Positions 1 through 12,564 of a stretch of DNA of 64,000 nucleotides are shown in pieces. The stretch covers positions 24,198 through 88,197 of the forward strand of contig NZ_JAUYAW010000007.1 in assembly GCF_030693405.1 (NCBI RefSeq), read 5' to 3'. Under the pieces are notes generated by a model. The model did not search any database and was not told where the DNA came from. It worked only from the letters and a program-made list of their open reading frames with translations. Source of the DNA: Phenylobacterium sp. GTDB lineage: Bacteria > Pseudomonadota > Alphaproteobacteria > Caulobacterales > Caulobacteraceae. The stretch's first letter is position 1; each line of letters starts with the position of its first letter. The translations under genes were made by a program, and so were the position numbers.

Positions 1-581
<581 letters not shown>

Positions 582-1406
582 ATGCGTCTGACCCGCCTTA
601 TGTCCGCCACCGCCATCGCCGCCCTCGTGTCCGGCGCCGCCCACGCACAGACCGTCGATCCCGCGCCCTCTACGCCGTCGGCCGGGATGCCCGCCGCTCA
701 GGCGGGCGCCGAGGCGCGCGCAGGCGGTCAGGTGTCGCCGGCTGGGGACATCGTCGAGACGGTCCAGGCGTCAGGCCAGTTCACGACCCTTATCAAGGCG
801 CTCGAGGCGACCAACCTGGTTCAGCTTCTGAAGACCACCCCGAACCTCACCGTGTTCGCCCCCACGGACGCCGCCTTCTCGGCACTGCCGGCCGGTGAGC
901 TGGACCGCCTGATGGCTGAGGAGAACCGCGCCGAATTGCAGAAGCTGCTCACCTACCACGTGGTCAACGCCCGCCTCGATGGCGCGAAGATCGAGAACTC
1001 CCGGGGCCCGGTCCCCACCGTGGCTGGAGAGGCCATCCAGGTTGATGGCGTCGAAGAGACCTGGATGATTGGTGAAGCCCGGATCACCCAGGCCGACATC
1101 AACGCCGACAACGGCGTGATCCACGTGGTCGACAAGGTGCTCATGCCGGGCGCCATACCGGCGGCCGGCGCTGCAGCCGCGTCTGGCTCTGACGCCTCGG
1201 CGATGATGGAAGCTCCGGCTCAGGGCGTCTCCGGCGCGATGTCGGAGCCGTCGCCGGAAATGGCCCCGATGGGCGCTGCCAGCGACACCTCGGCCAGCGT
1301 CTCGGCCACTCAGATGCAACCCATTCCGGACACTCCGGAAAATCGCGCCGCTTATGGCGCACCGCTTTCCAACGCCGGTAAACGCACCGCCGCTGAGAGC
1401 AACTAA
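582..1406 (+). CDS. Secreted fasciclin (FAS1) domain protein
   Basis: A 274-residue exported protein. The ATG at 582 is preceded by GAGAGG at 6-base spacing and opens a signal peptide ending AAHAQ (about residue 23); an upstream in-frame ATG at 507 would spoil the signal peptide. One FAS1 domain spans about residues 55-190, with the family blocks NLTVFAPTDAAFSALP, LLTYHVV and the closing GVIHVVDKVLMP. FAS1 domains are extracellular adhesion or binding modules. After it comes an Ala/Ser/Met-rich linker, then the C-terminal tail PIPDTPENRAAYG...NAGK, which recurs in the next gene. The ligand is unknown. Gene 3' of it starts 57 bases later on the same strand, suggesting co-transcription. Confidence 0.85.
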   Translation: MRLTRLMSATAIAALVSGAAHAQTVDPAPSTPSAGMPAAQAGAEARAGGQVSPAGDIVETVQASGQFTTLIKALEATNLVQLLKTTPNLTVFAPTDAAFSALPAGELDRLMAEENRAELQKLLTYHVVNARLDGAKIENSRGPVPTVAGEAIQVDGVEETWMIGEARITQADINADNGVIHVVDKVLMPGAIPAAGAAAASGSDASAMMEAPAQGVSGAMSEPSPEMAPMGAASDTSASVSATQMQPIPDTPENRAAYGAPLSNAGKRTAAESN

Positions 1407-1463
1407 GCCGATGGCAGGGCGCTGGGGGGACCTGCGGTACGACCAAACCCAAGGAATCCAGCA

Positions 1464-1997
1464 ATGAACCTCAAGCTTGTTCTTTCGACCTCGGCGGCCG
1501 CCCTACTCGTGGCGTCCGCCGCCCACGCCCAGACCGCCTCAGGCGGCATGACCGGCGACATGTCCGGCCAGGCCGCAGGCGCCGTCAGCGGCCCTGCCGA
1601 TCACACCCGGTCCAGCACCGGTCTGCCATCGGTTGATTCGACCCGTCCCACGGGCGCCGACGCCGGTCGCACCAACATGCCGGGGGGCCAGATCACAGGC
1701 GCCACCGCCATGGAGGATGACGCGGTCAATGCGCAGGGCGCCATGCGGGGCGCGACGCAGAACAGCGCCTCCATGAACAGCGGCGGCATGTCGGCGGACA
1801 CCGGCATGACCGCGAGCGGTCAGGGCCAGATGAACACCCAGGCCCAGTCGGCCGGCTCCATGGGGGCTATGGCCTCCAGCACCACCGGCGCCCAGGTGAC
1901 GACCAATGGTCCGATCCCGGACACGGAGGAAAACCGGGCCAAGTATGGCGAGCCCCAGTCCCGGGCCGGCAAGATGACCGAACCCAGCGGCAACTGA
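1464..1997 (+). CDS. Secreted low-complexity protein with shared C-terminal tail
   Basis: A 177-residue protein with a clear signal peptide (MNLKLVLSTSAAALLVASAAHAQ). The mature part is Gly/Ser/Met/Thr-rich with no recognisable domain. Its last 28 residues, PIPDTEENRAKYG...SRAGK, match the tail of the upstream fasciclin protein almost position for position, although the bodies are unrelated. The start has AAGGAATCCAGCA before ATG, an acceptable ribosome binding site. I do not recognise the family. The shared tail and the adjacency suggest the two proteins are handled by the same partner or anchored alike; that is inference. Confidence 0.7.
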   Translation: MNLKLVLSTSAAALLVASAAHAQTASGGMTGDMSGQAAGAVSGPADHTRSSTGLPSVDSTRPTGADAGRTNMPGGQITGATAMEDDAVNAQGAMRGATQNSASMNSGGMSADTGMTASGQGQMNTQAQSAGSMGAMASSTTGAQVTTNGPIPDTEENRAKYGEPQSRAGKMTEPSGN

Positions 1998-2075
1998 TCT
2001 TCGCCGCGCGCTTGATGCACAGGTCGGCGGGCCCTATGGTCCGCCGACTTTTTTTGCGCCTGCAAATCAGCCCAG

Positions 2076-2978
2076 ATGTCCTCAGAAAAACCGCTCTCGT
2101 TTCAGGGCCTGATCCTGAAACTCCATGACTATTGGAGCCGCCAGGGTTGCGTGATCCTGCAGCCGCACGACGTCGAGGTAGGAGCAGGCACGCTTCACCC
2201 GGCCACGGTGCTGCGCGCGCTCGGTCCAAAGCCGTGGCGGGCGGCCTATGTGCAGCCCTCCCGCAGGCCTGCAGACGGCCGCTATGGGGAGAACCCCAAC
2301 CGGCTGCAGCACTATTACCAGTACCAGGTGATCCTGAAGCCAAACCCCGACGACCTGCAGGATCTCTATCTGGGCAGCCTCGAGGCCATCGGCCTCGACA
2401 CCCGCCTGCACGACATCCGCTTCGTCGAGGACGACTGGGAGAACCCCACCGTGGGCGCCTGGGGCCTGGGCTGGGAGGTCTGGTGCGATGGTATGGAAGT
2501 GACTCAGTACACCTACTTCCAGCAGGTGGGGGGCGTGGACGTCTGGCCGGTGGCCGGCGAGCTCACCTACGGGCTGGAGCGGTTGGCCATGTATCTGCAG
2601 GGCGTCGACCATTTCACCGACCTGGCCTTCAACGATCCGGACGGGCCTGCGCCCATGACCTATGGCGAGGTGTTCCTGGAGAACGAGCGCCAGCAGTCGA
2701 CGGCCAATTTCGACGGCTATGACGTGGCCACGCTCAAGCGCCAGTTCGAGGACATGGAGATTCAGGTCCCGCGCCTGCTTGCGATGAAGGGGCCGCAGGG
2801 CCAGGCCATCGTCCTGCCTGCCTATGACCACGTGCTGAAGGCCAGCCACCTGTTCAATCTGATGGACGCCCGCGGCGCCATCGCGGTGGCCGAGCGCCAG
2901 AGCTATATCGGCCGTATCCGCGACCTGACCAAGATGTGCGCCGAGGCCTGGGTGACCAATGAAGGGGGCAACGCCTAA
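2076..2978 (+). CDS. glyQ: Glycyl-tRNA synthetase alpha subunit
   Basis: A 300-residue catalytic subunit of the bacterial alpha2-beta2 glycyl-tRNA synthetase, which charges tRNA-Gly in the cytoplasm. Family blocks are unmistakable: [19 protein letters not shown] at the N terminus, the class II region [19 protein letters not shown], then [20 protein letters not shown] and [18 protein letters not shown]. Length is typical. It is followed after three bases by glyS, forming the standard glyQS operon, with ppdK overlapping glyS downstream. Confidence 0.97.
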   Translation: MSSEKPLSFQGLILKLHDYWSRQGCVILQPHDVEVGAGTLHPATVLRALGPKPWRAAYVQPSRRPADGRYGENPNRLQHYYQYQVILKPNPDDLQDLYLGSLEAIGLDTRLHDIRFVEDDWENPTVGAWGLGWEVWCDGMEVTQYTYFQQVGGVDVWPVAGELTYGLERLAMYLQGVDHFTDLAFNDPDGPAPMTYGEVFLENERQQSTANFDGYDVATLKRQFEDMEIQVPRLLAMKGPQGQAIVLPAYDHVLKASHLFNLMDARGAIAVAERQSYIGRIRDLTKMCAEAWVTNEGGNA

Positions 2979-2981
2979 GTC

Positions 2982-4982
2982 ATGCCCCAACTGCTTCTTG
3001 AGCTCTTTTCCGAAGAGATTCCTGCGCGCATGCAGGTTCAGGCCGCCCGTGACCTGGAGCGCATGGCCCGTGAGCGCCTGGCCGAGCAGGGCTTCCTGCC
3101 CGAGGCCATGACCGCCTTCGCCGGCCCCCGTCGCCTGACCCTGGTGATCGAGGGCCTGCCCGAGGCCCAGGCCGACCGGACCGAAGAGCGCAAAGGCCCC
3201 CGGGTCGGCTCGCCGGAAAAGGCCATGGAAGGCTTTCTGCGCTCCACCGGCCTGACGATGGACCAACTGGTCGATCAGGACGGGGTCTGGTTTGCGAAGA
3301 TTGAACGCAAGGGCCGGCCGACGCCGGAGATCATCGCCGAGATGGTCGAGGCCATTGTGCGGAACTTCCCCTGGCCCAAGTCGATGACCTGGGGGCGGGG
3401 GACCCTGCGCTGGGTCCGGCCGCTGAAGCGGATCGTCTGCCTGTTCGACGGGACGGTCGTGCCGGTCTCCATCGATGGGATCGTGAGCGGCGACGTCACC
3501 GAGGGCCATCGCTTCATGGGCAAGGCCCAGCCCTTCCGCGTGAAGGACTTCGACACCTATCGCGACGGCTTGGCCGCCCATTTCGTTGTGCTGGACGTGG
3601 AAGAGCGCAAGGCGCGCATCCTCGACGCCGCCCGCACCCTCTGCTTCGCCCGCAATCTGGAGCTGGTGGAGGACGAGGGCCTGCTGAACGAGGTCGCGGG
3701 CCTCGCCGAATGGCCGACGCCGGTCCTCGGCGACATGGACCCCGACTTCCTGGACCTGCCGCCCGAGGTGATCCGCACCTCCATGCGCACGCACCAGAAG
3801 TATTTCGCCGTGCGTGACCCGGCGACCGGGGGGCTCGCGCCCCACTTCATCACGGTGGCCAATATACAGGCGGCGGACGGCGGGGCGGCCATCGCCGCGG
3901 GCAACGCCAAGGTGCTGTCGGCCCGCCTGTCGGACGCCCGCTTCTTCTGGGACGAGGACCGCAAGCTGCGGCTGGAAGACCGGCTGGATAAGCTGAAGGG
4001 CGTTACCTTCCACGCCAAGTTGGGCGCCATGTCCGACCGTGTGGCCCGCATCACCGACCTCGCCCGCAGCCTGGCCCCCCGGGTCGGCGCCGATCCAGAC
4101 GCCGCGGCCCAGGCCGCCCGCCTGGCCAAGGCGGACCTGGTCACCGGCATGGTCGGGGAGTTTCCTGAGCTGCAGGGCCTGATGGGTGGCTACTACGCCC
4201 AGGCCGAGGGTCTGCCGGCCGAGGTGGCCGCCGCCATTCGCGATCACTACAAGCCGCAGGGACCAAGCGACGCCCTGCCGGCCGGCCCCGTGGGCGCGGC
4301 GCTCGCCCTGGCCGACAAGCTCGACAGCCTGACCGGCTTCTTCGGCATCGATGAAAAGCCCACGGGCTCGCGCGACCCCTACGCCCTGCGCCGCTCGGCG
4401 CTCGGCGTGATCCGCATCGTGCTTGAGGGCGGCATCCGACTGCCCCTGCGCGAGCTGGCCGGCGACGATCTGGTGGCCTTCTTCGCGGACCGCCTGAAGG
4501 TCCTGCTGCGCGACCAGGGCAGGCGGCATGATCTGGTGGACGCCGTCTTCGCCCTCGGCGACGACGACCTCGTGCGGATCGTGGCCAGGGTCGAGGCCCT
4601 CGACGGCTTCCTGACCACCGAGGACGGGGTCAACCTGCTGGCCGGCTATAAGCGGGCGACCAATATCCTCAAGGCCGAGGAAAAGAAGGGCGCCATGCCC
4701 TCGGGGCCTGCGGTCGCCATGGGCGGCGCGCCCGAGGCCGAGCTCGCCCTGGTGGCGGCCCTGGCCGGGGTGGAGCCGCGGGTGGCCCAGGCCCTGGCCG
4801 CTGAAGACTTTGTGGCCGCCATGCAGGCCCTGTCGGGTCTGCGCGGTCCTGTGGACGCCTTTTTCGAGCAAGTGCTGGTGAATGCTGAAGACCCCGCAGA
4901 ACGGGACAACCGCCTGCGGCTTCTGAGCCAGGTCCGCGACGCCATGGGGCGCGTGGCGGATTTCAGCCAAGTGACGGGATGA
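2982..4982 (+). CDS. glyS: Glycyl-tRNA synthetase beta subunit
   Basis: A 666-residue beta subunit that binds tRNA-Gly and completes the GlyQS enzyme. The N terminus [18 protein letters not shown] is the family signature, and RTHQKYFAV and [15 protein letters not shown] mark the core and the C-terminal part. A C-terminal DALR-type anticodon-binding region is present. It begins three bases after glyQ, and its stop overlaps an in-frame ATG that could begin ppdK, so the three genes are probably one transcript. Confidence 0.97.
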   Translation: MPQLLLELFSEEIPARMQVQAARDLERMARERLAEQGFLPEAMTAFAGPRRLTLVIEGLPEAQADRTEERKGPRVGSPEKAMEGFLRSTGLTMDQLVDQDGVWFAKIERKGRPTPEIIAEMVEAIVRNFPWPKSMTWGRGTLRWVRPLKRIVCLFDGTVVPVSIDGIVSGDVTEGHRFMGKAQPFRVKDFDTYRDGLAAHFVVLDVEERKARILDAARTLCFARNLELVEDEGLLNEVAGLAEWPTPVLGDMDPDFLDLPPEVIRTSMRTHQKYFAVRDPATGGLAPHFITVANIQAADGGAAIAAGNAKVLSARLSDARFFWDEDRKLRLEDRLDKLKGVTFHAKLGAMSDRVARITDLARSLAPRVGADPDAAAQAARLAKADLVTGMVGEFPELQGLMGGYYAQAEGLPAEVAAAIRDHYKPQGPSDALPAGPVGAALALADKLDSLTGFFGIDEKPTGSRDPYALRRSALGVIRIVLEGGIRLPLRELAGDDLVAFFADRLKVLLRDQGRRHDLVDAVFALGDDDLVRIVARVEALDGFLTTEDGVNLLAGYKRATNILKAEEKKGAMPSGPAVAMGGAPEAELALVAALAGVEPRVAQALAAEDFVAAMQALSGLRGPVDAFFEQVLVNAEDPAERDNRLRLLSQVRDAMGRVADFSQVTG

Positions 4983-4990
4983 GTGGGACG

Positions 4991-7681
<2,691 letters not shown>

Positions 7682-7689
7682 ACAGACAA

Positions 7690-7727
7690 AAGGGCCCCGC
7701 CAGTCACCCGGCGGGGCCCTTCTTGTT
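7690..7727. terminator. Bidirectional terminator between ppdK and the ketosynthase gene
   Basis: A perfect 12-bp stem (AAGGGCCCCGCC at 7690-7701 with GGCGGGGCCCTT at 7710-7721) has an 8-base loop and a T-rich tail. The flanking A and T runs let it work for both converging genes. Confidence 0.88.
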
Positions 7728-7745
7728 TGTGGCTGACCTTGCGGC

Positions 7746-8867
7746 TTAGCGCTTGCGGACGAACACCGTGCCGGCCGAATAGCCCGCGCCGAACGAGCAG
7801 ATCAGGCCCATCTCGCCTGCGGCGAACCCGTCATTGGCCTTGTGGAAGGCGATGATCGAACCGGCCGACGAGGTGTTGGCGTACTCGTCCAGAATGATGA
7901 CGTTCTCCTCCGGCGAAGGATCGCGGCCCAGCACCTTGCGGCCGATCATGTCGTTCATGTTGATATTGGCCTGATGCAGCCACATGCGCTTCAGCGCCGT
8001 GGGGTCCAGGCCCAGGTCGCCGGCGTGATCGACGATCATTTCCGAGACCATGGGCACCACCTCGCGGAACACCTTGCGGCCCTCCTGAACGAAGAGCTTG
8101 TCCTTCGCGCTGGCCCCTTCCGGGGCGGCCCGGTTCAGGAAGCCGAAATTGTTGCGGATATTGTTGGAGAAGACCGTCTTAAGTCGCGTGCCGATGATGT
8201 CCCAGCCCTGGCCCGGCGCGGCGTCTTCAGCGGCTTCGACGATCACGGCGGTGGCCACGTCGCCGAAGATGAAGTGGCTGTCGCGGTCGCAGAAGTTCAG
8301 GTGGCCCGAGGTGATCTCCGGATTGACCATCAGCACCGCCTTGGCCGAACCGGTGGCGATATAATCGGCGGCGGTCTTGATGCCGAAGGTGGCCGAGGAG
8401 CAGGCGACATTCATGTCGAAGGCGAAGCCGTCGATGCCCAGCGCCTGCTGCACTTCGATGGCCATGGCCGGATAGGCCCGCTGCATGTTCGACGCCGCGC
8501 AGATCACCGCGCCGATCTCGCTCACCGGCTTGCCCCAAGCCTCGATGGCCTGGCGGGCCGCGGCCACGGCGATCTCGGCCAGGACTGAGATTTCTTCGTT
8601 GGGCCGCTCGGGGATCACTGGACGCATGACGTCGGGATCGATCAGGCCGGACTTATCGATCACGTAGCGCGACTTGATGCCCGACGCCTTCTCGATGAAG
8701 GGCTCCGAAGAGGGGGTCAGGGCCTCGACCTCGCCCGCGGCGATGGCCTCGGCGTTGCGGGCGTTGAAGCGCTCCACGTAGGCGTTGAACGTGGCCACCA
8801 GCTCCGCATTGGTAAGCGTATGAGGCGGGGTGTAGAGGCCGGTGGCGGCGATGACGGCGTGACGCAA
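7746..8867 (-). CDS. 3-oxoacyl-ACP synthase III (FabH-like) family protein
   Basis: A 373-residue thiolase-fold condensing enzyme. The FabH-type Cys-His-Asn triad is visible: Cys156 in NVACSSATFG, His298 in WLHQANINM and Asn331 in EYANTSSAGS. It is about 55 residues longer than E. coli FabH, with extra N-terminal sequence before residue 90, as in longer KAS III paralogues that make resorcinol or specialised acyl products. No ACP, FabD or plsX neighbours are present, so a housekeeping fatty-acid initiation role is not supported by context. The exact substrate is unknown. It is divergent from the barrel protein gene at 9074. Confidence 0.85.
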   Translation of the reverse strand: MRHAVIAATGLYTPPHTLTNAELVATFNAYVERFNARNAEAIAAGEVEALTPSSEPFIEKASGIKSRYVIDKSGLIDPDVMRPVIPERPNEEISVLAEIAVAAARQAIEAWGKPVSEIGAVICAASNMQRAYPAMAIEVQQALGIDGFAFDMNVACSSATFGIKTAADYIATGSAKAVLMVNPEITSGHLNFCDRDSHFIFGDVATAVIVEAAEDAAPGQGWDIIGTRLKTVFSNNIRNNFGFLNRAAPEGASAKDKLFVQEGRKVFREVVPMVSEMIVDHAGDLGLDPTALKRMWLHQANINMNDMIGRKVLGRDPSPEENVIILDEYANTSSAGSIIAFHKANDGFAAGEMGLICSFGAGYSAGTVFVRKR

Positions 8868-9073
8868 GTTCGCTTCTCCGATGGCAGCCTCTTCCGGGCT
8901 TGCGGCCCTTAGATAGCACAGCGCCGGAAAATTGCAGGGGAGGGGAGTCGTGGCGGAATTGTCACAGGTTGTGGCCGCCCTGCAATTGTCTGCCCGCGGA
9001 CAAGAAGCCGCCCTGATTGGCGGCGATTGAGGCCCGGTTCGAGGACACAGATCCTCAAGTCGGAGTACCTATT

Positions 9074-9622
9074 ATGAAGTCTCTCATCACCGCCGCCGCC
9101 GCTGTCGCCGTGCTGGCCGCTGTCCCCGCCGCCGTTCAGGCCCAGTCCATGTCGGCGCCGGAAATCTACGGCTCGGTGGGTTACGCCCATGCCGACGCCG
9201 GCGACTTCGACCTGGGCGCCATCCAGGGCCGCCTGGGCGCCAAGCTCACCCCCTATTTCGGCGTTGAAGGCGAGCTCGCCTTTGGCGTGAAGGACGACAC
9301 CTATCGTCCGCCGGTCAGCATCGGGGGTTCGCCGATCAAGGTGGAGCTCAACCACAGCGCGGCCATCTACGGTGTCGGCTTCCTGCCCATCAACCCCAAT
9401 GCCGACCTGTTCGCGCGGGTGGGTTATGGCACCACCGAAGTCGAAGCCTCCGCCGCGGGCATCAGCAGCAAGGCCGATGGCGAAAGCTGGAACTATGGCG
9501 TCGGCGGCCGCTACTTCATCGACGCCAACAACGGCTTCCGGGCGGACTACACCCGCCAGGAGTTCCAGGACGACGGCGGTTCGGCTGACGTCTGGGCCGT
9601 GGGTTACGTCCGGAAGTTCTAA
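9074..9622 (+). CDS. Outer-membrane beta-barrel protein
   Basis: A 182-residue protein with a signal peptide (MKSLITAAAAVAVLAAVPAAVQAQ). The ATG at 9074 has GGAG eight bases upstream; a longer frame from 9017 would mask the signal. The mature part alternates hydrophobic and polar residues (YGSVGYAHADAG, GRLGAKLTPYFGVEGELAFG) and ends VWAVGYVRKF with a terminal Phe, as expected of an 8-stranded OmpA/OmpW-like porin-fold barrel. Specific function is unknown. It stands alone and ends at a good terminator. Confidence 0.83.
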   Translation: MKSLITAAAAVAVLAAVPAAVQAQSMSAPEIYGSVGYAHADAGDFDLGAIQGRLGAKLTPYFGVEGELAFGVKDDTYRPPVSIGGSPIKVELNHSAAIYGVGFLPINPNADLFARVGYGTTEVEASAAGISSKADGESWNYGVGGRYFIDANNGFRADYTRQEFQDDGGSADVWAVGYVRKF

Positions 9623-9654
9623 GCTTCCGCGATCCATCTGATGGATCTGGTGCG

Positions 9655-9688
9655 ACGGCGCGTCCCGCGAGGGGCGCGCCGTTTTGCT
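9655..9688 (+). terminator. Rho-independent terminator after the barrel protein
   Basis: A 12-bp stem (9655-9666 with 9671-9682, one G-U pair) with GCGA loop is followed by TTTTGCTT. Confidence 0.85.
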
Positions 9689-9739
9689 TGACCAGGCCGC
9701 CTCGCCGGGGGACCGTGCCCTCAAGGGGAGGAAAGCGCT

Positions 9740-10129
9740 GTGGACAAGGCGTTCCTGATACAATTCACGGGCTCAATGGCCGCGGTCGCCGTGCTTGTGG
9801 GTCTGGCGGCGTGGGCGCGGATTGGCCGTCCGTCGCCGGGTCTCGACGAGGTCCGCGCCCGCGACCTGCTGGCTGAGGATTTTCCGGACCGGCAGGTCGA
9901 CCAGTTGTGGATCGCTCGGGAGGGCCGCGGCGCCCTGGCCCGTTCAGGCGCCTGCGCCCTGGTGCTGATCCAGGTCGGTGACGGCTATGCAGCCCGTCGG
10001 CTCTCCTGGTGCCAGGCCTCTTCGGCCATGTTCCGCAACGGCCTGCTCGATATCCACCTGGACGAGGTGGCGGCGCCCCGGGCCGTCCTCGCCTTCGACA
10101 ACTGGCCGCCCAAGGACCTGGCCGCCTGA
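9740..10129 (+). CDS. Conserved hypothetical membrane-anchored protein
   Basis: A 129-residue protein starting at GTG with a strong GGGGAGGA ribosome binding site. Residues about 5-27 form one hydrophobic segment, and the rest looks soluble (ARDLLAEDFPDRQVDQLWIA and a C-terminal FDNWPPKDLAA). I do not recognise a named domain. Its stop codon overlaps the start of the sterol-desaturase gene (TGATG), so translation is probably coupled and the two products likely act together at the membrane. The function is unknown. Confidence 0.7.
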   Translation: MDKAFLIQFTGSMAAVAVLVGLAAWARIGRPSPGLDEVRARDLLAEDFPDRQVDQLWIAREGRGALARSGACALVLIQVGDGYAARRLSWCQASSAMFRNGLLDIHLDEVAAPRAVLAFDNWPPKDLAA

Positions 10130-11091
10130 TGGACGACATCGATCCGGTCGGCCTGGCCGTTCCCTTCTTCATCCTGGCCATCGTGCTGGAGTTGCTGCTC
10201 GGTCGCCTGGGCTGGGCGCGAGCCCGCTACGAGCCCAAGGACACCTTCACCTCGCTGGCCATGGGCCTGGGCAGCTCGGTGGCGGGTCTCGCCACGGCCG
10301 GGGTTATTTTCGCCGCCAGTCTCTGGGTCTATCAGCACCGGCTGTTCGACATCCCCATGATCGCCGTCTGGGCCTGGGTGCTGATCTTCCTGCTGGAGGA
10401 CAAGACCTACTACTGGTTCCATCGCCTCTCGCACGAGCGACGGTTCTGGTGGGCCAGCCACGTCAATCACCACACCTCGCAGCACTACAACCTCTCCACC
10501 GCCTTGCGGCAGACCTGGACAGGCGGGGTGGCCGGCACGTGGCTTCTGTGGCTGCCCCTGTCCCTGATCGGGTTCCCACCGGCCATGGTGGCGATCCAGA
10601 AGGGGATCAGCCTCGTCTATCAGTTCTGGATCCACACCGAGGCGATCGGCCGTATGCCGCGGTGGTTCGAGGCGGTGTTCAACACCCCGTCCCATCACCG
10701 GGTCCACCACGCGCGCAATCCCCGCTATCTGGACCGCAATTATGCGGGGATCCTGATTATCTGGGACCGCATGTTCGGCACCTTCCAGAGCGAGTTGGAG
10801 ACCGAGGCCTGCCGCTATGGGGTGGTCAAGAACCTGGCGACCTTCAATCCCATCCGCGTCGCCTTCCATGAGTGGGCGGCCATCGGGCGGGACCTGTTGC
10901 GGGCGAAGTCCCTGCGGGAGGCGGCCCTCTACGTGTTTGGCGCCCCGGGCTGGAGCCCGGACGGCTCGCGGGAAACCTCGCAGCAGATCCGCGCCCGCTG
11001 GGCCGCGGGGCAGGGGCCAGCGCAGGTCAGTCCCGCAGCAGCGGAAGCGACAGCCCCGACACCGGACGCGCGTTCAGGCTCTCCCGCCTGA
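10129..11091 (+). CDS. Sterol desaturase / fatty acid hydroxylase family protein
   Basis: A 320-residue integral membrane di-iron enzyme of the ERG3/C5-sterol desaturase superfamily. The histidine boxes are seen in order: HRLSHE, HVNHHTS and HHRVHHARN, between hydrophobic segments at about residues 8-25, 45-70 and 80-100. Such enzymes hydroxylate or desaturate lipids such as hopanoids, sterols, ornithine lipids or carotenoids; the substrate cannot be read from sequence. The ATG at 10129 overlaps the previous stop. The 3' end overlaps the convergent NAD-regulator gene by 65 bases. Confidence 0.87.
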   Translation: MDDIDPVGLAVPFFILAIVLELLLGRLGWARARYEPKDTFTSLAMGLGSSVAGLATAGVIFAASLWVYQHRLFDIPMIAVWAWVLIFLLEDKTYYWFHRLSHERRFWWASHVNHHTSQHYNLSTALRQTWTGGVAGTWLLWLPLSLIGFPPAMVAIQKGISLVYQFWIHTEAIGRMPRWFEAVFNTPSHHRVHHARNPRYLDRNYAGILIIWDRMFGTFQSELETEACRYGVVKNLATFNPIRVAFHEWAAIGRDLLRAKSLREAALYVFGAPGWSPDGSRETSQQIRARWAAGQGPAQVSPAAAEATAPTPDARSGSPA

Positions 11092-12046
11092 AGCGGAAGA
11101 GCTCGGCCGGCCGCCCGCCCGTATCGGCGTCGATTCGACCAAGGCCCTCAACCAGGCCGCCCCGCTCCAGGGCGCGGCGGAAGTTCTGCTTGTGCAGGGG
11201 CGCGCCGGCTATGGCCTCCACCGCCCGCTGCAGGGCCAGCAGGGTGAAGGCCTCGGGCATCAGCTCGAACACCACCGGCCGATACTTGATCTTCCCCCGC
11301 AACCGGCTGAGCGCGGTGGCCAGGATGCGGCGGTGGTCGGAGATCATCGGCGCCCCCAGGGCTGCCTTGAGCGCGTCTGAGCGCTCCCCCGAGGCCTCGC
11401 CCCGGTCACGGGCCGCCTCGGGCGCAAGACCGGCCCCATAGAGCAGCTCATAGCGCTCCAGGACACGCTCCTCGTTCCAGGGCGCGCCGTCCAGGGCGAA
11501 GGCTAGCCGGGCCCGGGCCATGCGCAGGTCCCGCTGGGCCGGCGGCGCCCGGTCGGCCCAGCGACGCAGGGCGTCCTCGATCAGGACGGCGGCGGCGGGC
11601 CGCCCCTGCCGCCAGTCCTCCCACGGGAAGAACCGCGTCCATGGGGCCCAGGCGGTGTCGGGCGCCTCGGTATCGACGGCTTGTGGTGTGAGGGCTAGAT
11701 AGCCCACGGAAATGACCCTGCTGGGTGGCGCGCCTGGGGCGCTTTCGGCGCCCGCGCCCATATCGGCCAGCGGCGCGTCGCGGCCGCGGTCACCGAAGGT
11801 ATAGAGCTGCTCCACATAGCCGAGGTCGAACCGGGTCTGGGCCGTCACAAAGGCGCGCAGGGCCAGCTCAAAGGTCCGGTGGCCGTCCGGGTCGAAGGGG
11901 CCGAAGGGCAGGCCCGCGGGTTCGGCGGCGGCCTCCTGGGCGCCTCGGGGCTGGACCGTAAGGACCATGGCCTCGGCGTCGCGCACGGCCACGACCACCG
12001 CCGACAGGCCGATGACGACCGGCGTTGGGGTCGGGCCCTTGGCCAT
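11027..12046 (-). CDS. NrtR-type NUDIX-related transcriptional regulator (NAD regulator)
   Basis: A 339-residue protein with an N-terminal NUDIX-like fold (residues about 10-150) and a C-terminal winged-helix region LQRAVEAIAGAPLHKQNFRR, which is the NrtR family signature. NrtR proteins repress NAD biosynthesis or salvage genes and sense ADP-ribose. The catalytic NUDIX box GX5EX7REUXEEXGU is not preserved here, as expected of a regulator rather than a hydrolase. Its start overlaps the phosphatase stop (TGATG), making a three-gene operon with the phosphatase and HD hydrolase. No NAD genes are adjacent, so the targets are inference. Confidence 0.78.
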   Translation of the reverse strand: MAKGPTPTPVVIGLSAVVVAVRDAEAMVLTVQPRGAQEAAAEPAGLPFGPFDPDGHRTFELALRAFVTAQTRFDLGYVEQLYTFGDRGRDAPLADMGAGAESAPGAPPSRVISVGYLALTPQAVDTEAPDTAWAPWTRFFPWEDWRQGRPAAAVLIEDALRRWADRAPPAQRDLRMARARLAFALDGAPWNEERVLERYELLYGAGLAPEAARDRGEASGERSDALKAALGAPMISDHRRILATALSRLRGKIKYRPVVFELMPEAFTLLALQRAVEAIAGAPLHKQNFRRALERGGLVEGLGRIDADTGGRPAELFRFRRESLNARPVSGLSLPLLRD

Positions 12047-12558
12047 CAGTGGCGGGCGGCGAAGTCGAAGGGCGCGCCGAGGCTCACATAGCTGTTGCCC
12101 CCGATCGCGGTGATGGCGTCGACCATGCGTCCGCCGCGGCCCAGCATGTCGTCGGCCAGGGCGACGATCCGCCGATTGGGATAGGCGTGCGGGGCGAGGC
12201 TGCGCAGGGTCCAGGCGATCTGCGCCTCGTCAGCCTCCGGGCTGCGGGCGCAGGCCAGGGTGAAGGCGCTGGCGGTGGAGCGGCTGACGCCGGCCCAGCA
12301 GTGCACCACCATCGGCGCGGATTCGTCCCAGGAGTGGGCGAAATCCAGCAGGCGGGTGACCAGATCCTCCTGCGGGGCCGTCATGCCCTCCATGGGCTGG
12401 GCGATGTCATTGACCCCCAGTTGCAGGTGCCGCTCCGGAGAAATGCCGGCCGGTGTGGGGATCAGGGTCGTGGGGTCCAGAAGGGTGACCACGTGGGAAG
12501 GGCGCCGGGCCGATATCACCCCAGGCAGATCGGCCAGGCCGCAGACGATCATCGTCAT
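12046..12558 (-). CDS. Dual-specificity / tyrosine phosphatase-like protein
   Basis: A 170-residue protein carrying the cysteine-phosphatase signature HCWAGVSRST, with Cys87 and Arg93 in the CX5R loop. An upstream Asp (around residue 51, GVNDIAQP) could be the general acid. It belongs to the small alphaproteobacterial protein-tyrosine-phosphatase-like group; the substrate is unknown. It lies between an HD-domain nucleotidase-like gene (6 bases upstream) and the NrtR-like regulator (1-base overlap), hinting at phosphate or nucleotide metabolism rather than protein signalling. Confidence 0.8.
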   Translation of the reverse strand: MTMIVCGLADLPGVISARRPSHVVTLLDPTTLIPTPAGISPERHLQLGVNDIAQPMEGMTAPQEDLVTRLLDFAHSWDESAPMVVHCWAGVSRSTASAFTLACARSPEADEAQIAWTLRSLAPHAYPNRRIVALADDMLGRGGRMVDAITAIGGNSYVSLGAPFDFAARH

Positions 12559-12564
12559 GTCTGG

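Noticed and set aside
1998..2075. A possible riboswitch or T-box leader before glyQ.
   Set aside because: Only 78 bases separate the genes, with no conserved leader structure.
2082..4970. A 962-residue open frame on the minus strand opposite glyQ-glyS.
   Set aside because: It is Gly/His/Gln/Arg-rich, has no domain pattern, and lies fully antisense to two certain genes; high-GC codon bias creates such frames.
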